Positions 33,668 through 39,345 of a DNA stretch of 39,345 bases are shown here, one piece after another (the first letter of the stretch is position 1; the number at the start of each line of letters is the position of its first letter). Both the position numbers and the translations under genes were made by a program. The stretch comes from JAGVSR01 sp031413815 (GTDB taxonomy: Bacteria; Pseudomonadota; Alphaproteobacteria; Rhizobiales; Hyphomicrobiaceae), in the NCBI GenBank assembly GCA_031413815.1, contig JANOFU010000001.1, positions 1 through 39,345 on the forward strand, read 5' to 3'. The notes below the pieces were generated by a model. The model had not been told where the DNA came from, ran no database searches, and saw nothing but the letters and a program-made list of their open reading frames with translations.

Positions 33668-34587
33668 CCGTGGCATCGGAGACCTTCGAGTTGCAGATCG
33701 GTATTGATCTTGGTGGCACAAAGATCGAGGGCTTGGCGCTGGACCGGAACGGCGATGAGCGCGCGAGGCTGAGAATTGCGGCGCCGCGCAACGGTTACGC
33801 TGCCACGCTGCAGGCCATCGCGGACCTCGTCGCCGAACTGGAAAATGCGGCCAGTGGGTCCGCCAGCATCGGTATCGGCATGCCGGGGTCGATCTCGCCA
33901 GCAACAGGCCTCGTCCAGAATGCCAACTCCACGTGGCTCAATGGCCGGCCGTTGGCCACGGATCTCGAAGCGCTTTTCGGCCCCCGCGTGAAGCTGGCGA
34001 ATGACGCCAATTGCTTTGCGCTGTCGGAGGCCACCGATGGCGCGGGAGCCGGCGCGCGTAGCATCTTCGGCATCATCCTCGGCACTGGCTGCGGCGGCGG
34101 TCTTGTCATCAACGGCAAACTCATCGATGGCCCGCGCGCCATCGGCGGCGAGTGGGGTCATAATCCTCTGCCTTCGCCGTCGCCGGCGGAGATGCCTGGG
34201 CCCCGATGCTGGTGCGGGCGCAATGGCTGCATGGAAGCCTGGGTGTCGGGACCAGCCCTCGCGACTGATCACCTTCGGGCGACTGGACACACCGCGGCCG
34301 CAGAAGAGATTGCCTGCCTTGCAGACGCCGGCGACGTAGCGGCCCGAGCAACGCTCGACCGGCACGCGCACCGCTTGGCCCGCGGTGTCGCGGCGGTGAT
34401 CAACATTTTTGATCCAGAGGTGATTGTTCTGGGCGGCGGACTGTCAAAGCTCAGCCACCTCTACGACGTGTTACCGGCTTTGATCGCGCCGCATGTATTC
34501 GCGGATGAAGCCCGCATTATCATACGCCCACCCAAATGGGGCGACGCCAGCGGCGTGCGGGGGGCTGCGTGGTTGTGGGGCCGATAG
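33664..34587 (+). CDS. ROK family sugar kinase
   Basis: 307 aa from the ATG at 33664, which overlaps the DUF3572 stop. The ATP phosphate motif IGIDLGGTKIEGLAL opens the protein. The sugar-binding Asp lies in NDANCFALSE. The ROK zinc signature is GHNPLPSPSP then CWCGRNGCMEAW (H and three Cys). VIVLGGGLSKLSHLY is the adenosine motif near the end. No DNA-binding N-terminus exists, so this is a kinase (fructokinase, glucokinase or N-acetylglucosamine kinase like) and not a repressor. The exact sugar is not decided. Confidence 0.92.
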   Translation: MTVASETFELQIGIDLGGTKIEGLALDRNGDERARLRIAAPRNGYAATLQAIADLVAELENAASGSASIGIGMPGSISPATGLVQNANSTWLNGRPLATDLEALFGPRVKLANDANCFALSEATDGAGAGARSIFGIILGTGCGGGLVINGKLIDGPRAIGGEWGHNPLPSPSPAEMPGPRCWCGRNGCMEAWVSGPALATDHLRATGHTAAAEEIACLADAGDVAARATLDRHAHRLARGVAAVINIFDPEVIVLGGGLSKLSHLYDVLPALIAPHVFADEARIIIRPPKWGDASGVRGAAWLWGR

Positions 34588-34629
34588 AATACGGGATGCT
34601 GGATACGATGACAGCGAGCTTCTGAAATC

Positions 34630-34810
34630 GCCTCTCCCATTGGGGAGAGGCCGGCGCGGCCCAGGTCCCACTAGCTCGTGATCATTCTCGAAACTGCGCC
34701 GGGTGAGGGGTAGCCAAACGCTCTGGCGTAGCCCCTCACCCAGTTCGCCAAGAACGAGTTAGCACAAGCGCTAACTCGTGTCGAACCAGCCCTCTCCCCA
34801 AGGGGAGAGT
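34630..34810. repeat. Interspersed hairpin repeat, copy 2
   Basis: It has the same layout as 16036-16176. CCTCTCCC/GGGAGAGG (34631-34650) is followed by a 50-base insert relative to copy 1, then GTGAGGGG/CCCCTCAC, then GTTCGCCAAGAACGAGTTAGC facing GCTAACTCGT (34754-34779), and lastly CTCTCCCC-AA-GGGGAGAG (34792-34809). The central 10-bp stem is identical in the two copies while the loops differ. Confidence 0.8.
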
Positions 34811-34847
34811 GGTCCTTGCGCTCGCTTCGCAATTCACATGATGAAGA

Positions 34848-35726
34848 TCAATTCTTCTCAGGCGCGCACGTGCTGGGCTCAAGCAGAGTCAGCTCAGTCA
34901 ACTCGCCCTTCAGCGCGAACTCGCCATGATCAATCCGCAAATCGCTGGTGATGCCATTTTCATGGAAGCGATACGACATCTCATAGAGCGGCATAGCGTC
35001 GGTCTGCTTCTTATCTGGCCCGAAATAGCTGATCGCAATCGGCCACGATGGGACTCCTGCCACCTTATCGCCGTTCTTGAGTTTGGCCAGCTGCTTGGTG
35101 GCATCGGGCGGGCTCTGCCGGCCGATCGCAGATGTCGTCGAATACACCTTCTCGCCGCCCTCTGAGCCGTCATATAGGCTGGCGGCAAAAATCGGCTTCT
35201 GCGCCCGCGCGGCTCTGATCACGGCCATCGAATGCTCGATCGGAAAATAAATATCGCCCTTCAACTCGGACGACTTCTTGGCCGGTTTGGTCAGCGCGAC
35301 CGCGATGGGCGCGGTGTGATCAAATCCCCGCGTCGCCAGACCCTGCGTCTGATCGGCTAGCGAGTCGTTGGCGTACGTGCTGGAATTGAACCTAAGGCGC
35401 TTGGCGGGAACGTCTTCCCAACTCGACGTTCTCAGATCACTGATCTCGCTTTCTCCTTCCGAGTTCGTCGTCTCGGTGACGAAGCGCATGTTCTGCGCAT
35501 AGCCTTCGCAGGTACTGCCAAGGAGTTCATATACCACGCGGCCGGTGACGTTTGAAACGCTGCCTCCGGGCGAGGAACGATCCAACTTGAGTTCGTAGAC
35601 AGCCCGATGGGGTTGAAACACGACATCCGTTGGCGGCGGTTGTGCAGGCACGGCGTGTGCCGTCAGTGCAGTGACGCCGATCACGGCCAGGGCGGACAAG
35701 CTCAATCGCGAACCGTATGCCAACAT
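34848..35726 (-). CDS. eipB: EipB family periplasmic envelope protein (DUF1849)
   Basis: About 292 aa from the ATG at 35726, with GGGG 6 bases upstream. An ATG at 35759 adds 11 residues. A signal peptide (to about AHAVPAQ) is followed by the DUF1849 beta-spiral: HRAVYELKLDRSSPGGSVSNVTGRVVYEL, FVTETTNSEG, TYANDSLADQTQG and YDGSEGGEKVY. Cys73 (GSTCEGY) and Cys287 (PSTCAPEKN) match the single disulfide described for Brucella EipB. That protein protects envelope integrity and is linked to the TPR protein TtpA; the TPR gene at 1568-2257 in this window may or may not be its partner. Confidence 0.9.
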   Translation of the reverse strand: MLAYGSRLSLSALAVIGVTALTAHAVPAQPPPTDVVFQPHRAVYELKLDRSSPGGSVSNVTGRVVYELLGSTCEGYAQNMRFVTETTNSEGESEISDLRTSSWEDVPAKRLRFNSSTYANDSLADQTQGLATRGFDHTAPIAVALTKPAKKSSELKGDIYFPIEHSMAVIRAARAQKPIFAASLYDGSEGGEKVYSTTSAIGRQSPPDATKQLAKLKNGDKVAGVPSWPIAISYFGPDKKQTDAMPLYEMSYRFHENGITSDLRIDHGEFALKGELTELTLLEPSTCAPEKN

Positions 35727-35898
35727 GCTTGTCCCCAAAATGTGCGAACCAAAATGCACGCGTCACGGCGAACCGGTGGAAGCGGCTTCTTTGCCGGTCA
35801 CCGTCTCGGCGCTGACCATTGCAAATCCCGCACGGCCAGCGGAAAACAGATGGACCAAACCTATGGCTTTGCCAACCGATGTTCAAGGAGACACGACG

Positions 35899-36363
35899 AT
35901 GAGCGGCGAAATTGAGGCTCGACTGGCAAATATGGGCTTAACGCTGCCCGCGGCCCCTGCGGCCGTTGCCAATTATGCGCCGACGCTGATGGCCGGTGAT
36001 TTGCTGTTCGTCTCAGGACAAATCGCGAAGGCGGCCGATGGCACTGTGATCACAGGCGCCGTGGGACAGGACGTGACCATTGAAGTGGGCCAGCAAGCTG
36101 CCCGGCTGTGCGCGCTCAACATTCTGGCCCAAACGAAAGCGGCCCTCGGCACTCTGGACCGCATCGCGCAGATCATGCGGTTGACCGGCTTCGTCAATTC
36201 AGGTGCCGGCTTTGCCGATCATCCCAAAGTCATCAACGGCGCATCGGATTTGATGGTTGAGGTGCTGGGTGACAAGGGCCGCCATACGCGCGCAGCCGTT
36301 GGGGCTTCGGGGTTGCCCGCCAACACCGCCGTCGAGATCGATGCCATCATCCGGTTTGTTTGA
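35899..36363 (+). CDS. RidA/YjgF family protein
   Basis: 154 aa from the ATG at 35899 with AAGGAG 8 bases upstream. Many members hydrolyse reactive enamine/imine intermediates released by PLP enzymes. The sequence shows LFVSGQIAKAADGTVI, QAARLCALNILAQTKAALG, and HTRAAVGASGLPANTAVEIDAI, where the Arg and the final Glu match active-site positions of the family. This is a longer subtype than E. coli RidA (about 128 aa), common in Rhizobiales. It lies 8 bases ahead of the glycerophosphodiesterase. Confidence 0.9.
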   Translation: MSGEIEARLANMGLTLPAAPAAVANYAPTLMAGDLLFVSGQIAKAADGTVITGAVGQDVTIEVGQQAARLCALNILAQTKAALGTLDRIAQIMRLTGFVNSGAGFADHPKVINGASDLMVEVLGDKGRHTRAAVGASGLPANTAVEIDAIIRFV

Positions 36364-36371
36364 GAGGCGAT

Positions 36372-37130
36372 ATGTTTGAACGCGCGACGTTTCTGCGGCC
36401 CATCGCACACCGAGGCCTGCACGATGCAGCGGCAGGCCTGATCGAAAACACCGCGCCAGCGTTCGAAGCCGCGATCGCCAAAGGCTACGCCATCGAATGC
36501 GATCTGCGGCCCGCCGCAAATGGCTTGCCTATCGTCTTCCACGACGACACGCTCGACCGGCTGGTGGACGGCAGCGGCCCGGTTGCAGCACTCACCCCCG
36601 CTCAGTTGAGCGCGTTGCGCTATCGCGGGCAGGATACGCGCATTCAGACGTTTCAGGAGTTTTTGGAGAGCGTTGACGGCCGCGTGCCGCTCTATGTCGA
36701 AGTGAAGAGCGAATGGGACCCGCCGCAGATCGAGTTTCTGGCCCAGATCGCGCGCGCATGCCTCGATTACCGCGGACCGGTTGCGCTGATGTCGTTTGAT
36801 CCCGATATGATGGCCGTGTTGCGCGAACTGGCGACGGAAATTCCGCGCGGCATCGTGTCGGGAAGTTACCAAGATGCCAGCGGAGAGACGTGGTGGCCTG
36901 ACAAGATCGATGCTGTGCGCGCGGAGCGTCTCGCACAGTTGCTGGAGTCGGGCCCCGTTGCGCCGAGCTTTTACGCCTACCACGTGGCATCGTTGCCTAA
37001 ACCCGCGACGACCTATGTCCGCGAGGCTCTCGGCATTCCGGTCGTCACGTGGACCGTTCGCACCGCTCACGACTGGGAGGTGGCGCGGTCATACGCCGAT
37101 GCGGCGATCTTTGAGGGGTTTGTGCCGTAA
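36372..37130 (+). CDS. Glycerophosphodiester phosphodiesterase
   Basis: 252 aa from the ATG at 36372 with GAGAGG 4 bases upstream. A TTG at 36360 is less likely. It hydrolyses glycerophosphodiesters to glycerol 3-phosphate and an alcohol. The active-site set is complete: AHRGLH (His, Arg), IENTAPAF (Glu), IECDLR (Glu, Asp), VFHDDTLDRL (His), YVEVKS (Glu, Lys) and a C-terminal TWTVRT. No signal peptide is seen, so it should be cytoplasmic. It follows RidA closely and converges with the M48 gene. Confidence 0.93.
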   Translation: MFERATFLRPIAHRGLHDAAAGLIENTAPAFEAAIAKGYAIECDLRPAANGLPIVFHDDTLDRLVDGSGPVAALTPAQLSALRYRGQDTRIQTFQEFLESVDGRVPLYVEVKSEWDPPQIEFLAQIARACLDYRGPVALMSFDPDMMAVLRELATEIPRGIVSGSYQDASGETWWPDKIDAVRAERLAQLLESGPVAPSFYAYHVASLPKPATTYVREALGIPVVTWTVRTAHDWEVARSYADAAIFEGFVP

Positions 37131-37134
37131 GGGC

Positions 37135-37947
37135 TCACCCCCGCTTCGCCTTCTCATACAGCGGCATCACGTCGGGGAGGTTCTTTTCGATGGTCTGGAT
37201 GCGCGATTTGCCCGACGGATGTGTCGACAGCCACTGAGGTGGTGCGCCTTTGGCGGCATTGCTCATCTTGGTCCACAACGACACGCCGGATCGGGGATCA
37301 TAACCGCCACGCGCGGCCAGCTCCATGCCAATCAAATCTGCCTCGGTCTCGTCATTGCGCGAAAACTTCAAGGCCGCCAAGCTTGAACCGGCTGCTCCGA
37401 TCATTTCGCCAGCCTGCCCAAACAGCAATCCGCCGATCACGCGGCTGCCGATGTTGGTAATGTTGGTCTTGGCGGTGCGCTCGCGGGCATGTTCCCACAA
37501 GGCATGGCCCATCTCGTGGCCCATGATCATCGCGACTTCATCATCGGTCAACTTGAGCTTATCCAGAATGCCGGTGAAGAACGCGATCTTGCCGCCCGGC
37601 ATGCAGAAGGCGTTGATCGCCGGGCTGTCGAAGACGTTGATCTCCCACTTCCAGTCATTGGCCCGATCATTGAATTTGGCCGTGTGCGGCAGCAAATCCT
37701 TGGCAATCCGACGCAACCGGATCACCTGCGGATGATCGTCCTCGAGCAGCTTGCGCTGCTGGAAGGCTTGCCGCGTCATTTGATTGTACTGCTGGAGGGC
37801 CGCGTTCTCGACCGTGGCCGCAGGAACGAGCTTGCTGAACATGGATTTGCGGCCAATCTTGACGCCGTCGCTGTCGCGCGCTGCGGCGGCACCCGCGAAG
37901 ACAACAGCAACAGCAACGAGGCAACCGGCCAAAACTTTCCAACGCAT
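37135..37947 (-). CDS. M48 family metalloprotease
   Basis: About 270 aa from the ATG at 37947, with GGAGA about 8 bases upstream. A Sec signal (MRWKVLAGCLVAVAVVFAGA, cut near AAARD) targets the periplasm. The zinc motif is HEMGH (144-148), preceded by NAFCMPGGKIAFFTGIL. The third ligand Glu lies in ETEADLIGMELAARGGYDP. This is the BepA/LoiP-like M48 group that removes misfolded outer-membrane proteins. An LAGC near the N-terminus could suggest a lipobox, but the hydrophobic stretch before it is too short. It is tail-to-tail with the glycerophosphodiesterase gene (4 bases apart). Confidence 0.92.
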   Translation of the reverse strand: MRWKVLAGCLVAVAVVFAGAAAARDSDGVKIGRKSMFSKLVPAATVENAALQQYNQMTRQAFQQRKLLEDDHPQVIRLRRIAKDLLPHTAKFNDRANDWKWEINVFDSPAINAFCMPGGKIAFFTGILDKLKLTDDEVAMIMGHEMGHALWEHARERTAKTNITNIGSRVIGGLLFGQAGEMIGAAGSSLAALKFSRNDETEADLIGMELAARGGYDPRSGVSLWTKMSNAAKGAPPQWLSTHPSGKSRIQTIEKNLPDVMPLYEKAKRG

Positions 37948-38034
37948 CACGAATTCTCCGCCGCAGGACATCAAACTGATCCAAACTCGTCAGACTGAGT
38001 ACCATAGTATGGGTGCCTAAGGCGAGAGGCCGGC

Positions 38035-39219
38035 ATGGACGATGGCGCGGGGATTACAGCGAAGATCTTTCCACGGATTGCCGAGATTGACTCCTCGGCA
38101 TGGGATGCCTGTGCCAATCCCGATCCCGCGCGCCACAATCCGTTCGTGTCACATGCCTTTCTGAACGCGCTGGAAGAGGCCGGCGCCACGGGCGAGCGCG
38201 CGGGCTGGATTCCGCAACACATTGTTCTGGAAAACGCCAGTGGCAGCATCGATGCCGTCATGCCGGTCTACCTCAAAACGCACAGTCAGGGCGAGTACGT
38301 GTTCGATCATGGCTGGGCGGAGGCCTACCATCGCGCGGGCGGGCGCTATTACCCCAAGCTGCAGTGCGCGGTGCCGTTCACGCCCGTGCCTGGACCGCGC
38401 TTTCTAGTGCACCCCGGCGCGGACACCACGACTGCAGAGAAACATCTGGCGTGGGTCGCCATCACGCTGGCTGAAAAAGTTGATACCTCGTCATTTCACG
38501 CGACGTTTCTGACGCAAGGCGAATGGCAGCGCGCGGGAGCCACCGGTTTGCTTCAGCGGACAGGCCAGCAATTTCACTGGCACAATCGCGGCTATGAGAC
38601 GTTCGACGATTTCCTGGCAACGCTCGCCTCACGCAAGCGCAAGATGGTGCGCAAAGAGCGCCAAGAGGCACGGGACGCAGGCGTTGAAATTGAGACCTTG
38701 ACGGGCGCTGACATCACGGAAGCCCACTGGGACGCGATGTTCCAGTTTTACTTAGATACTGGAAGCCGCAAGTACGGCCGGCCCTACCTCAATCGCCGGT
38801 TCTTTTCGGCTCTCGGCGCGGCGATGGCCGATCGCTGCCTGTTGATCTTCGCCAATCGCAGCGGCCTCCCCATCGCCGGAGCCCTGCATATCATTGGCGG
38901 CGATTGTCTCTATGGCCGCTATTGGGGCTGCGAAGGCTACCAGCCATGCCTGCATTTCGAGCTGTGCTACTATCAGGCGATTGACTACGCCATCACCCAT
39001 CGCTTAGCGCGCGTCGAAGCGGGCGCGCAGGGCGAGCACAAATTGGCGCGCGGGTATAATCCAGTGATCACGTATTCGGTGCACTGGCTCGCTGATGACG
39101 GTCTAAGGCGCGCAGTCGAACGCTTTCTGGTCGAAGAGCGCCGTGCGGTCGAGGAGAGCAACGATGTCCTCGCCAGCTATGCGCCCTATAAGAAACTGGC
39201 GGATGCGGAGCAGGATTAG
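38035..39219 (+). CDS. FemAB-like GNAT protein (COG3146)
   Basis: 394 aa. The family (once named 'peptidogalycan biosynthesis') has two GNAT-like folds: an N-terminal one (HNPFVSHAFLNALEEAG, MPVYLKTHSQGEYVFDHGWAEAY) and a C-terminal one (SRKRKMVRKERQEARDAGVEI, YLNRRFFSAL, GALHIIGGDCLYGRYWGC, then EAGAQGEHKLARGYNP and THSVHW-like TYSVHW). Relatives transfer amino acids from tRNA or acyl groups to cell-wall or other amines; the true substrate is unknown. The start ATG at 38035 has GAGAGG about 8 bases upstream. It lies 87 bp divergent from the M48 gene. Confidence 0.9.
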   Translation: MDDGAGITAKIFPRIAEIDSSAWDACANPDPARHNPFVSHAFLNALEEAGATGERAGWIPQHIVLENASGSIDAVMPVYLKTHSQGEYVFDHGWAEAYHRAGGRYYPKLQCAVPFTPVPGPRFLVHPGADTTTAEKHLAWVAITLAEKVDTSSFHATFLTQGEWQRAGATGLLQRTGQQFHWHNRGYETFDDFLATLASRKRKMVRKERQEARDAGVEIETLTGADITEAHWDAMFQFYLDTGSRKYGRPYLNRRFFSALGAAMADRCLLIFANRSGLPIAGALHIIGGDCLYGRYWGCEGYQPCLHFELCYYQAIDYAITHRLARVEAGAQGEHKLARGYNPVITYSVHWLADDGLRRAVERFLVEERRAVEESNDVLASYAPYKKLADAEQD

Positions 39220-39345
39220 AGGACGCACCAGACGGGGGCCTGCACCCCAAAATGTGGCAGAACCCAAAGTGCGAACCCCTAGTCCCGGCGGCACGGGGGG
39301 GGCGCCTCGCGGACCGGTGAGATGCGGTCGCAGGGTACCCAGTAT
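39220..39345. other. Low-quality right end of the contig or insert
   Basis: After the FemAB stop there is a short intergenic sequence and then G/C homopolymers (a run of eight or more G near 39293), unlike the body of the window. No gene start or tRNA can be supported here. Confidence 0.55.

Noticed and set aside
1..39345. A CRISPR array, prophage or complete insertion sequence
   Set aside because: No regularly spaced direct repeats, integrase, transposase or phage structural gene was found. Repeats present are palindromic and short.

Overview
The window looks like about 39 kb of a GC-rich alphaproteobacterial chromosome, most likely order Hyphomicrobiales (Rhizobiales). The basis is gene content and order: cpdR, a divK-pleD operon next to a DUF3572 gene, an EipB/DUF1849 envelope protein, rpiA-DUF2059-gor, and topA-rnr-DUF983-NUDIX-rpmG. 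No 16S gene is present, so genus is not resolved. Both ends (about 1-89 and 39,220-39,345) read like poor-quality sequence, and the length fits a large-insert clone or contig. The pyruvate kinase gene is cut at the left end.

Layout. 90-5,916: pyk, a secreted TPR protein, rpmJ (41 aa), tRNA-Val(GAC), cpdR, an N-formylglutamate amidohydrolase and hisN. Between the last two lie two tandem copies of a probable small RNA on the minus strand. 5,932-9,978: a lysophospholipase-like hydrolase and nadE, separated by a 1.3-kb gene-poor island of palindromic repeats, a possibly structured segment and a DUF559 endonuclease remnant. 10,124-14,468: cfa, then a three-gene operon of type III polyketide synthase, SAM methyltransferase and FAD-dependent oxidoreductase, the clearest specialised-metabolism locus here. 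14,577-18,971: an APC permease, class II DAHP synthase and a frameshifted ybdK-type carboxylate-amine ligase. 18,921-24,083: YceI, an SDR, glutathione reductase, DUF2059, rpiA and divergent gph. 24,304-30,843: topA, rnr, DUF983, NUDIX and rpmG, all plus strand. 31,399-34,587: pleD and divK on the minus strand, with divergent DUF3572 and a ROK kinase. 34,848-39,219: eipB, RidA, a glycerophosphodiesterase, an M48 protease and a FemAB-like protein.

Most genes are housekeeping: central carbon metabolism, NAD and histidine synthesis, aromatic precursor supply, redox balance, DNA topology, RNA decay and ribosomal proteins. CpdR, DivK and PleD belong to the alphaproteobacterial cell-cycle network. 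EipB, M48, FemAB, cfa and the lipase-like protein act on the envelope. The accessory signals that stand out are the tandem small RNAs, the type III PKS operon, the long palindromic elements and an interspersed hairpin repeat present twice (16,036-16,176 and 34,630-34,810).
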